A stretch of DNA of 42,717 nt from a virus. The stretch spans positions 1 to 42,717 of the IMG/VR virus record IMGVR_UViG_3300046009_014136; one strand, written 5' to 3'. Below, one piece after another: positions 25,371 through 31,463 of this stretch. The position numbers were made by a program, and so were the translations under genes. Position 1 is the stretch's first letter. Each line of letters starts with the position of its first letter. Under the pieces are notes generated by a model. It searched no databases, was not told where the DNA came from, and worked only from the letters and a program-made list of their open reading frames with translations.

Positions 25371-26795
25371 ATGGCATACAGTGAACGTGTTCTCGACCAT
25401 TACGAAAATCCCAGAAATGTTGGCAGATTAGACAAATCTGATCCCTCAGTAGGAACCGGAATCGTAGGAGCTCCGTCCTGCGGAGATGTACTCAAACTTC
25501 AAATCAAGGTAGACGAAAATGATGTCATCACGGACGCGAAATTTAAGACGTATGGCTGTTTAACAAGTAATGCATTAATAAACACACCTACACATAGTAA
25601 GAAAATTTCAGAATTTAAAGTAGGCGATTTGGTATTAGCATGGGACGGACAAAAAATCGTTAATCAACCAATTGCTGATATTATTGTTCGCGCTGTACCA
25701 GTTAGTGAATTACTAAGAATTACATTTCAAAGAGAAACTTCAAGAAAGAATATCCGATCCGGACTTTTTTCACTAATTTGCACAAAAGAACATATCTTTT
25801 GGAATGCTGATAATACACCGGTTGAAGCACAAATGCTTCGACCAGGACAAGCATTGTATGAAATAACAGAACATGAATTAAGAACATTGACCAATAACAG
25901 GCATCGAGAAGAAATTAAGAAAAAAAATAGTCAACGTATGACTAAGTGGAATCAGACATTTGATCATTCATCTTTACCACAAAATCAACTCGGGTATGTA
26001 TGTAAAGATCCAATAGGCAAAAAAAATAAAATTTCTAGAGAATCTAAAAGAAATTGGAATTCTCCCGAATATATCCAAAAATGGCAAGAGGGGATGAAAA
26101 ATCGAGACTTTACTAAGCCTACTAGTATTGAACAGAAATTTATCTCATTGTTTGAAGAACACAATGTCGCAGCACGATGGTCTGCAGGAAAAATTTGGAT
26201 TCAATCTTCAACCGGTCCGGTGAGTCCCGATTTTATTGTGCCCGGTAAGAAAAAATGTATCGAAGTATACACTAAAAAAATGCCATCATTCATGCAAGAT
26301 AGGTCAGATACATCTCAATATATCGAACAAAGATCAAAACAATTATTGTCTGCTGGTTATGAATCGTTATTTTTAGCGATTGAAGATATAGACAATTCTT
26401 TAGAAAAAGTTCAAAATTTTATCCATAATGGGATGAAAGTTATTGCTATTGAAGAAATATCATCTTTGAATCAAAATTCTTTAAGAGGCTGTGAAAGAAA
26501 TGGCAAAGACGTTCTAGTGTATGATCTAAAATTACAGGAAGGAGCACATGTATATTTTTCGCAGAGAGTTGGTTCGCACAACTGCGGTTCGGCGATCGCA
26601 AGTTCATCACTCGTTACGGAGTGGATCAAGGGTAAGACGTTGGACGAGGCGGGAACTATTAAGAATACTGAAATCGCCGAACATCTTGCACTCCCCCCAG
26701 TTAAAATACATTGCTCGATTCTTGCTGAGGACGCGATCAAAGCTGCTATAGCTGATTATAAAAAAAGAAAAACAACAGAGAGAAACCATGAGTAA
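25371..26795 (+). CDS. iscU: IscU iron-sulfur scaffold protein interrupted by an intein
   Basis: The ATG at 25371 follows AAGGAG. N-extein (62 aa) starts MAYSERVLDHYENPRNVG and ends FKTYG; C-extein (70 aa) starts CGSAIASS and includes PPVKIHCSILAEDA. Joined, they give a 132-aa IscU with every known ligand in E. coli numbering: Cys37, Asp39, Cys63, His105 and Cys106. A 342-aa intein sits exactly before Cys63. IscU assembles [2Fe-2S] clusters with IscS and passes them to target proteins. The sampled extein lines are about 53% GC against 35% in the intein, suggesting a host-derived gene. The 3' end overlaps nrdB by 8 nt. The link to reductase supply is inferred. Confidence 0.95.
   Translation: MAYSERVLDHYENPRNVGRLDKSDPSVGTGIVGAPSCGDVLKLQIKVDENDVITDAKFKTYGCLTSNALINTPTHSKKISEFKVGDLVLAWDGQKIVNQPIADIIVRAVPVSELLRITFQRETSRKNIRSGLFSLICTKEHIFWNADNTPVEAQMLRPGQALYEITEHELRTLTNNRHREEIKKKNSQRMTKWNQTFDHSSLPQNQLGYVCKDPIGKKNKISRESKRNWNSPEYIQKWQEGMKNRDFTKPTSIEQKFISLFEEHNVAARWSAGKIWIQSSTGPVSPDFIVPGKKKCIEVYTKKMPSFMQDRSDTSQYIEQRSKQLLSAGYESLFLAIEDIDNSLEKVQNFIHNGMKVIAIEEISSLNQNSLRGCERNGKDVLVYDLKLQEGAHVYFSQRVGSHNCGSAIASSSLVTEWIKGKTLDEAGTIKNTEIAEHLALPPVKIHCSILAEDAIKAAIADYKKRKTTERNHE
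25557..26582 (+). mobile_element. Intein with embedded PD-(D/E)xK/Vsr-like nuclease domain
   Basis: The 342-residue intein starts with Cys1 (CLTSNALINTPTHSKKISEF, block A) and has a block B-like TKEH at residues 76-79. The C-terminal splicing blocks are VLVYDLKLQEGAHVYF (319-334) and terminal VGSHN (His341-Asn342), followed by the +1 Cys of IscU. All residues needed for standard splicing are present. The middle is not LAGLIDADG: residues 115-185 have repeated basic S..W motifs like NUMOD3, and residues 188-280 (SPDFIVPG, CIEVYTKK, YIEQRSKQLLSAGYESLFLAI) look like a Vsr-type or EDxHD homing nuclease. It is probably an active mobile intein. Confidence 0.9.
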
Positions 26796-27888
26796 AGCAC
26801 AATATAACCTAAGTAAACAAACAAACTATCTAAAACGTAAAATGTTTTTAGATCCAGAAGGTCCAGTAACAGTTCAACGATTTGAAGAAGTTAAATATCC
26901 TAAAATTCAAAAGTTTGAAGAACTGGCTCGTGGATTCTTTTGGGTACCAGAAGAAATTTCATTAACCAAAGATAAAATTGATCATAAGGATGCCACAGAT
27001 GCAATCAAACATATCTTCACTTCAAATCTTCTTCGTCAAACTGCTTTGGACAGTATTCAAGGTAGAGCGCCGTCTCAAGTATTTGGTCCCGTAATTTCAA
27101 TTCCTGAATTGGAAGCTCTAGTGAACAATTGGAGCTTTTTTGAAACTAATATCCACAGTAAAAGCTATAGCCATATCATAAGAAATATCTACGGTGTACC
27201 TAAAGAAGAATTTAACAAAATTCATGATACTGAGGAAATTATTAGTATGGCTGCAAATGTAGGAAGATATTACGAAGAACTACATCAGCTAAATTGCCGT
27301 AAAGAATTAGGAGAAGAAATTGATATTAAGACACACAAACGAGCAATTTGGATGGCTCTTCATGCTTCTTATGCCTTAGAAGCTCTAAGATTTATGGTGT
27401 CATTTGCTACTAGTTTGGCTATGGTAGAAAATCGTATCTATATTGGAAACGGCAATATTATTAGTCTAATTCTTCAAGATGAATTGTTGCATACAGAATG
27501 GACCGCTTGGTTAATTAACAATATTGTCAAAGACGATCTCGACTATGTTGAGATTGCAGAAACTACAAAAAATGAAGTTTATCAGCTTTATCTAGAAGTG
27601 ATCAATGAAGAAAAATCATGGGCAGATTATCTGTTTAAGAAAGGTGTGGTAATTGGTCTAAATTCTCAAATCCTAAAAGACTTTGTGGACTATACCGCTT
27701 ATGCTAAATTAAAAGATATAGGTATAAAATATCTTGAAGAGCATCCTAAGAATAGTCCTATTCCCTGGTTCAATAAACATGTTAATATTAACAAGAAGCA
27801 GACTGCCCTTCAAGAAAATGAAAGCACTAACTATGTTATCGGTGTACTCAGTGACGTCGTAGACAAGGAAGAGCTGCCACAACTGTGA
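26788..27888 (+). CDS. nrdB: Class Ia ribonucleoside-diphosphate reductase, small subunit
   Basis: This 366-aa protein aligns along its length with E. coli NrdB. Di-iron ligands are Asp88 (ALDSIQGR), Glu119, His123, Glu198 (ALEALRF), Glu232 and His235 (DELLH); the radical Tyr is 127 (HSKSY). The C-terminus KEELPQL resembles the tail that docks on NrdA. One oddity: the helix reads FFETNIHSKSY, with one residue more between Glu and His than in the E. coli sequence FSETIHSRSY. The start overlaps iscU by 8 nt, so nrdA-iscU-nrdB are probably one transcript. Confidence 0.96.
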   Translation: MSKAQYNLSKQTNYLKRKMFLDPEGPVTVQRFEEVKYPKIQKFEELARGFFWVPEEISLTKDKIDHKDATDAIKHIFTSNLLRQTALDSIQGRAPSQVFGPVISIPELEALVNNWSFFETNIHSKSYSHIIRNIYGVPKEEFNKIHDTEEIISMAANVGRYYEELHQLNCRKELGEEIDIKTHKRAIWMALHASYALEALRFMVSFATSLAMVENRIYIGNGNIISLILQDELLHTEWTAWLINNIVKDDLDYVEIAETTKNEVYQLYLEVINEEKSWADYLFKKGVVIGLNSQILKDFVDYTAYAKLKDIGIKYLEEHPKNSPIPWFNKHVNINKKQTALQENESTNYVIGVLSDVVDKEELPQL

Positions 27889-27895
27889 GGCGAAA

Positions 27896-28066
27896 ATGGC
27901 AAAAATAGTAGAAACAGTATTCAAAGTTAAATTGAGCCAACTGGTTAAGGACAATGCAATTGCGCAAGATGATTCCGCATTCGATGAATTGCCTACAACT
28001 ATTGAACAAGTGGTTCAGGAATTAGTCACTAATGACGTAATAGTCGAAGTAGAAAAAACCAAATAG
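27896..28066 (+). CDS. Small hypothetical protein (56 aa)
   Basis: The ATG lies 7 nt after the nrdB stop, with GTGAGG just ahead. The sequence MAKIVETVFKVKLSQLVKDN continues with an acidic helix and ends in a beta-type stretch (QELVTNDVIVEVEKTK). No known domain is recognised. Its position between nrdB and glutaredoxin suggests co-expression with the reductase operon. Confidence 0.65.
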   Translation: MAKIVETVFKVKLSQLVKDNAIAQDDSAFDELPTTIEQVVQELVTNDVIVEVEKTK

Positions 28067-28070
28067 TTGT

Positions 28071-28098
28071 TTTACTTTGATTAATCTTATATTATAAT
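28071..28098 (+). promoter_or_regulatory. Sigma70-type promoter before the glutaredoxin gene
   Basis: TTTACT at 28071-28076, a 16-nt spacer and TATAAT at 28093-28098. The ATG at 28116 follows AAGGA. The -35 match is moderate and the -10 is perfect. Confidence 0.5.
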
Positions 28099-28115
28099 AA
28101 AAAAGGAATATTTTT

Positions 28116-28343
28116 ATGACAAAAGCAGTAATCTGGAGCAAGTATCATTGCCCCTATTGTGATCAGGCAAAAAAACTGTTAGAAATGCGCGGTATTGAAT
28201 TTGAAGAACGTAAAATTGGAGATGGTTGGACAAAGGAAGAATTATTAGAGGCTGTGCCCTCAGCTAGAACTGTCCCCCAAATTTTTATTGATAATAAATT
28301 AATTGGAGGTTTTACTGATTTGAAGAAGTTTTTAAATGACTAA
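28116..28343 (+). CDS. Glutaredoxin
   Basis: This 75-aa protein has the thioredoxin fold in short glutaredoxin form: CPYC active site at residues 12-15, TVPQIFI cis-Pro motif and GGFTDL glutathione-binding motif. It probably supplies electrons to the phage NrdA, as phage glutaredoxins do in T4. A glutaredoxin could also contact Fe-S clusters from the nearby IscU, but that is speculation. It has its own promoter and ribosome site and overlaps the next start by 8 nt. Confidence 0.92.
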   Translation: MTKAVIWSKYHCPYCDQAKKLLEMRGIEFEERKIGDGWTKEELLEAVPSARTVPQIFIDNKLIGGFTDLKKFLND

Positions 28344-28686
28344 TATACCTGTAACCGGAAATTATTCTACTCAAAATAATTCTACGTCTACTAATTACAA
28401 TAATTTTTATACTATCAATACAGCAGCATTAACCCCGTCGTCAGGCTTAATAACAAATAATTACAACACAAATCATGCTCAGTTGACTGTCAAGGGTGAT
28501 ATGGAAGTAGACGGTAACATAAAATGGAAAGGTAGAAATTTAGAAAATTTTTTGCAGGCTATAGAAAATAGATTAGCTATATTAAGTGAACAAGATCCTG
28601 AAAAATTAGAACAATTCGCTGCCTTGAAAAAAGCCTACGATCAGTATAAAATATTAGAAGCACTATGCGGTGTGAATGAAAAATAA
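28336..28686 (+). CDS. Small structural-type hypothetical protein (116 aa)
   Basis: The start overlaps the glutaredoxin gene. The N-terminus is Asn/Thr/Ser-rich and probably disordered (residues 1-45). It is followed by a short beta unit (AQLTVKGDMEVDGNIKWKGRNL) and two helices (FLQAIENRLAIL, LEQFAALKKAYDQYKILEAL). I recall this pattern in small phage proteins near baseplate genes, with no defined role. The context is the PAAR-containing cluster downstream. Confidence 0.65.
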   Translation: MTNIPVTGNYSTQNNSTSTNYNNFYTINTAALTPSSGLITNNYNTNHAQLTVKGDMEVDGNIKWKGRNLENFLQAIENRLAILSEQDPEKLEQFAALKKAYDQYKILEALCGVNEK

Positions 28687-28695
28687 GGAAACTAA

Positions 28696-28983
28696 ATGTT
28701 AATTTCAAAAGGTATTACAACAGGTGAAACTGTAACTATTAAATTAATTTCCGGAGAGGAAATTATTGCTCGATTAGAAGAAGATAACACTCATACAATC
28801 AAGATACATAAACCTTTAAGCGTCAGTATCGGCCCTCAAGGATTGGGCATGATGCCCTTTATGTTTCTGGGAGATAGCACCGACTTGGAAATCAAAAAAG
28901 AGCATGTTATTGCTATGGCTGTTAGTAAAAAAGATGCTGCTGATCAATATATTCAAGGAACTACCGGTATTAAGATTCTATAA
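28696..28983 (+). CDS. LSm-like small beta-barrel protein
   Basis: The ATG follows AAGGAA; 95 aa. The sequence has the small beta-barrel style of LSm-type proteins: TVTIKLISGEEIIARLEED, then TIKIHKPLSVSI, then LGMMPFMFLG and KKEHVIAMAV. Similar short proteins are frequent in T4-like cyanophages, usually hypothetical. RNA binding is possible for this fold but not shown by any residue here. Its stop overlaps an exact TATAAATA. Confidence 0.6.
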   Translation: MLISKGITTGETVTIKLISGEEIIARLEEDNTHTIKIHKPLSVSIGPQGLGMMPFMFLGDSTDLEIKKEHVIAMAVSKKDAADQYIQGTTGIKIL

Positions 28984-28986
28984 ATA
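28979..28986 (+). promoter_or_regulatory. Exact T4-type late promoter TATAAATA
   Basis: TATAAATA overlaps the stop of the LSm-like gene and lies 5 nt before the ATG at 28992. It is the only exact T4 late consensus I found. If used for the next gene the transcript would be leaderless; it may instead serve the genes further downstream. Confidence 0.5.
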
Positions 28987-28991
28987 TTTTA

Positions 28992-29528
28992 ATGTCGGTA
29001 ACTTATACGATAACAACCAGCACAGGTTTTCCAATTACTTTGCCACCTGGTTCTCCTCAATCAGGTGATATAGTTCCAGAAAATTTGTTACCTGGAGTCT
29101 ATGGTGGTGTTCCTATCAGTTTTGATTTGAAAATTTCATCTACAGAACCAGAATTTATTAATTATATTAGCGCAACCAATGAATTAAGTTCAATTGGTGT
29201 CGATATACAAATATTGTCAACATCTACTGATACAGTTTCTATATCTGCAAATTTTACAGGTATCTTTAATGAAACTTTTAAATTCTTGAAGAGAGATTTA
29301 ACTGAAGCAATCCTTCCTCCAAATAACACAGAAGATTGGTTAACTTTGATTCAATGGGTACCACCATCGATTTCCTTAACTACAGTTTACTATACGTTTA
29401 CTTACGTAGTTAATGTATCGGAAACTGTTTCTTATATTTCTTCTTCTACATTTGTACAAGAAGTTTATTATGGTTATCAACAGTCTTTAAATACATTTAG
29501 AAATTTATTAAGTCAAGGAGAAATATAA
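28992..29528 (+). CDS. Hypothetical beta-rich, probably virion protein (178 aa)
   Basis: The ATG follows the TATAAATA element. The protein is Thr/Ser/Ile-rich with many predicted beta strands (VTYTITTSTGFPITLPPGSP, ISFDLKIS, VDIQILSTSTDTVSISANF, YYTFTYVVNVSET) and one helix at the C-terminus (SLNTFRNLLSQ). It has no signal peptide. Its stop overlaps the start of the PAAR protein gene by one base, which suggests a partner of the spike or baseplate hub. Confidence 0.6.
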   Translation: MSVTYTITTSTGFPITLPPGSPQSGDIVPENLLPGVYGGVPISFDLKISSTEPEFINYISATNELSSIGVDIQILSTSTDTVSISANFTGIFNETFKFLKRDLTEAILPPNNTEDWLTLIQWVPPSISLTTVYYTFTYVVNVSETVSYISSSTFVQEVYYGYQQSLNTFRNLLSQGEI

Positions 29529-29842
29529 TGCCACCAGTGGCTAGAGGTGAAGGAGGTGATGGAGTATTTTCATTAACTGGTTCTGGTAGAAGATGTCAAA
29601 GTCCTATTAATACTGTTACAGGTGAGTGTTCCAATAATGTATTTGTCAATAATAAAGGGATCATAAGACAGGGTGATAAAGTTGGTGTTCATAATGCATC
29701 AGGATGTTCTACTGATCAATCTGGTTTAACAACATTTAGTGGTAGTGTATTTGCTAATAATCTTGAAATAGCAAGAATAGGGGATGAATACACTTCAGAT
29801 AATGTGATTACATCGGGAAGTTCTAATGTTTTTGCAGCCTAA
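29528..29842 (+). CDS. PAAR-motif spike-tip protein
   Basis: This 104-aa protein shows the PAAR-like repeats that form the sharp cone at the end of contractile-tail spikes (T4 gp5.4 type): SPINTVTGECSNNVFVNNKG, IIRQGDKVGVHNASGC, then FSGSVFANNLEIARIGDEY and SSNVFAA. Cys and His residues (Cys33, His55, Cys60) are consistent with a tip metal site. By family knowledge it caps the spike and helps pierce the outer membrane. It indicates a contractile tail. Confidence 0.85.
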   Translation: MPPVARGEGGDGVFSLTGSGRRCQSPINTVTGECSNNVFVNNKGIIRQGDKVGVHNASGCSTDQSGLTTFSGSVFANNLEIARIGDEYTSDNVITSGSSNVFAA

Positions 29843-29858
29843 GAGAAAATAATTTAAA

Positions 29859-30335
29859 TTGGAAAATAGTGCAAAAGGATTGACCAGTTACGATTCGACC
29901 GTAACTGGATCACTAATACATTTTTTTAATCGTAATATTTCTGAGTATCCTACAGAAGCAGGAGGTATGAAATTCGATTTAGTCCCTGTACAAAAACAAA
30001 AAGATATTATGCTCAATGTAGCTAGACTTCATGCTCAACAAGAATATGATAGAATAATGCAGTTAGTAGATGTGCTTCAAAAACAAGCGGCACAATTAAA
30101 GAGAAGATTAGAAATAACTGATTTGGTCCACTGTGCTGAATATAAATTTCAAATTGCTCATAATCACTGTTATTGGTTAATTAATGATACTAAGAATCAA
30201 AAAATAGTTCTTTCGCATTTAGGACCGGACGATTGGTCATCTGGCTGTCCAGAATATTATTTGCATTTAGCCAAGGTAAAATGGATGGGTGATTATAGCT
30301 GGATAGAGGTTGACAATGCGGGAAATCCTCTATAA
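29859..30335 (+). CDS. DUF2452-like protein
   Basis: The TTG start at 29859 is the only good choice before MENSAKGLTSYD; it lies 17 nt after the PAAR stop, behind a weak purine-rich site. The 158-aa protein has a helical middle (QQEYDRIMQLVDVLQKQAAQL) and an end with CAEYKFQIAHNHCYWLI, then KIVLSHLGPDDWSSG and VKWMGDYSWIEV. The Y-x-LI...LS.LGP..W pattern matches DUF2452, known from bacteria and phages without a defined function. Confidence 0.75.
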   Translation: MENSAKGLTSYDSTVTGSLIHFFNRNISEYPTEAGGMKFDLVPVQKQKDIMLNVARLHAQQEYDRIMQLVDVLQKQAAQLKRRLEITDLVHCAEYKFQIAHNHCYWLINDTKNQKIVLSHLGPDDWSSGCPEYYLHLAKVKWMGDYSWIEVDNAGNPL

Positions 30336-30336
30336 A

Positions 30337-30343
30337 ATAAATA
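30337..30343 (+). promoter_or_regulatory. Late promoter motif ATAAATA before a structured RNA
   Basis: ATAAATA just after the DUF2452 stop. Transcription would start around 30350, exactly where a long base-paired element begins. Confidence 0.5.
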
Positions 30344-30350
30344 CTTGATC

Positions 30351-30441
30351 TAGTAGGGGCAAGCCGTGCGTAGCAGGTAGCAGTTAGGTGAAAGACCTAT
30401 CAGTCTAAGTAGAGGACACACACGCCCTATGGAGTCTACTA
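30351..30441 (+). ncRNA. Candidate structured RNA (about 90 nt)
   Basis: A non-coding stretch of 125 nt lies between two genes. TAGTAG (30351-30356) pairs with CTACTA (30436-30441). GGGC (30357-30360) pairs with GCCC (30424-30427). GTGCGT (30366-30371) pairs with ACACAC (30418-30423) with one mismatch, alternative to part of the GGGC stem. An inner hairpin TAGGT-GAAAG-ACCTA spans 30385-30399. It is locally GC-richer than its surroundings. It is not a tRNA (no T-loop), and I matched it to no riboswitch or ribozyme I know. It could be a leader element for the downstream basic peptide and exported protein, or an independent small RNA. Confidence 0.5.
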
Positions 30442-30460
30442 AATTTATTAGGAAATTAAA

Positions 30461-30565
30461 ATTGCCAGTCCAAGATCAGTAATGCAAAAACTTAAAGGTA
30501 AAAAACCACCAAAGCCTCGTAGTATTAATGAAATGGCAAGACGAAATTCCAAAAAGAAAAAATAG
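30461..30565 (+). CDS. Small very basic peptide, possibly ATT-initiated
   Basis: A well-placed AGGA (30450-30453) lies 7 nt before ATT 30461, giving a 34-residue peptide with 12 Lys/Arg in its last 26 residues. The first ATG is at 30482 (27 aa, MQKLKGKKPPKPRSINEM), but it would be 28 nt from the ribosome site. ATT starts are rare but known. The peptide ends in NSKKKK and might bind nucleic acid or the ribosome. Modest confidence because it is so short. Confidence 0.4.
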   Translation: MASPRSVMQKLKGKKPPKPRSINEMARRNSKKKK

Positions 30566-30579
30566 TAAAAGGAAATATT

Positions 30580-30891
30580 ATGAAGAAACTTCTTACCGCA
30601 CTTATTTTGCTAAGTTGTTCTACTACTTTTTCCTATGCACAACATAGACATAATCATCATTATTATCATAAACCTCATGGTCATTATCACAATCATTCAT
30701 ATGTTGTCCCTGCTTTAATTGTTGGAGGTTTGTTGGGTGCAGCAATAGCTAACAACTATCAACAACCCACACCTACTATTGTTTACCCTCATACATATAA
30801 TACATATGAAACTGTGATTATTGATGGTATTATCTATCGAAAACAGATAGTACTAGTAAATGGGGTTTATCGTGAAATTTTGATAAGATAA
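30580..30891 (+). CDS. Exported His-rich small protein
   Basis: The ATG follows AAGGAAA. Residues 1-20 form a Sec signal peptide (MKKLLTALILLSCSTTFSYA, probable cut after AYA-like SYA). Residues 21-41 are a His-rich stretch (QHRHNHHYYHKPHGHYHNHS). A glycine-zipper-like hydrophobic segment follows (ALIVGGLLGAAIANN), then a beta-rich end with YETVIIDGIIYRKQIVLVNG. It is probably periplasmic or outer-membrane-associated. The His tract could bind metal. It is part of a run of exported proteins around the tmRNA, unusual for a lytic phage. Confidence 0.7.
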   Translation: MKKLLTALILLSCSTTFSYAQHRHNHHYYHKPHGHYHNHSYVVPALIVGGLLGAAIANNYQQPTPTIVYPHTYNTYETVIIDGIIYRKQIVLVNGVYREILIR

Positions 30892-30901
30892 ATCTTAAAT
30901 T

Positions 30902-31081
30902 ATGAGTTGGGTTTGGGTGGTTTCATTTTCTGTCCTAAATGCAACTTCAGAACATGGAACATTTGGTAATTTTAGCACCAAGGCCGAATGTGAAATTGCA
31001 TTGAGAGAAAAACGAGTTCAAATGTTACAGCAAAACAAATCAATTGTTGGAACATGTTTTGTAACTCAAAAAAAATCATAG
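30902..31081 (+). CDS. Small hypothetical protein with two Cys (59 aa)
   Basis: The ATG at 30902 comes 10 nt after the previous stop; the ribosome site is weak. The sequence MSWVWVVSFSVLNATSEHG continues FGNFSTKAECEIALREKR and ends VGTCFVTQKKS. The layout (a strand with Trp, then F.(s)..EC..AL helix, then a Cys strand) is shared by many small phage and bacterial proteins of unknown function. No clear signal peptide. It ends right at the -35 box of the tmRNA promoter. Confidence 0.6.
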   Translation: MSWVWVVSFSVLNATSEHGTFGNFSTKAECEIALREKRVQMLQQNKSIVGTCFVTQKKS

Positions 31082-31107
31082 ACAGATTTCTTAATTAAAT
31101 ATATACT
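31079..31107 (+). promoter_or_regulatory. Sigma70-type promoter of the tmRNA
   Basis: TAGACA at 31079-31084, a 17-nt spacer and TATACT at 31102-31107. Transcription should begin near 31114, just before the tmRNA acceptor piece. Confidence 0.6.
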
Positions 31108-31125
31108 GTAGTTTATTGTTGTATG

Positions 31126-31422
31126 AAGGAAGTCGAAAGACGAGCAAGACGCCGGGGCAGTGCCGGCCGGGTCCACCAAAAGCATACTGAGTCCGTAAAT
31201 ATCTTTCAGTAGACTCAAGGAACGGTTTTAGAAGATAGTGCAATCTATTACCAGTATGCTTTTGATGGGCCCGAAACAGTATCGATTGGCGTGTAATAGA
31301 TAACTGGACAACACGGTAGGCGACGACCGTAAATCGAGCAAAAAAATAAATGCCAATGATGAGGTATTTGCTTTAGCCGCTTAAGGCTAAGCCGGGGTTG
31401 GTTACCTTGTTACCCAATAACC
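31126..31422 (+). ncRNA. ssrA: Circularly permuted (two-piece) transfer-messenger RNA
   Basis: The acceptor piece comes first: T-arm GCCGG-GGCAGTG-CCGGC (31151-31167), acceptor strand CGGGTCC (31168-31174), A175, CCA at 31176-31178. A spacer closed by a perfect 12-bp repeat (31178-31189 with 31252-31263) follows. The coding piece starts GGGCCCG (31267-31273), making a 7-bp acceptor stem with G3-U70, the alanine identity pair. The tag frame GCC AAT GAT GAG ... GCC GCT TAA (31352-31384) encodes ANDEVFALAA inside a hairpin. Permuted tmRNAs are known in alpha- and some betaproteobacteria and in cyanobacteria; this tag is most like the beta type. The RNA rescues stalled ribosomes. The T-loop is not canonical. 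Outer ends are approximate. Confidence 0.93.
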
Positions 31423-31446
31423 AAGGCACCTTCGGGTGCCTTTTCT
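31423..31446 (+). terminator. Rho-independent terminator of the tmRNA
   Basis: AAGGCACC-TTCG-GGTGCCTT followed by TTCT; an 8-bp stem with a stable TTCG tetraloop. Confidence 0.9.
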
Positions 31447-31463
31447 ATCAATAAGGAATATTA

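Noticed and set aside
26548-26789. Short frames on both strands across the intein/C-extein junction
   Set aside because: They are shadows of the IscU C-extein, which has clear family motifs in the annotated frame.
30351-30441. Possible tRNA in the structured stretch
   Set aside because: No T-loop (GGTTCRA), no D-arm pattern, no 7-bp acceptor with a CCA-type end; kept only as an unassigned RNA.
31195-31201. GTAAATATC resembling a late promoter
   Set aside because: It lies inside the spacer of the permuted tmRNA with no downstream gene start nearby, so I do not count it.
31338-31348. Alternative tag frame starting at GCA 31338
   Set aside because: GCA AAA AAA TAA ends at once; the GCC at 31352 gives the expected ANDE...ALAA tag.
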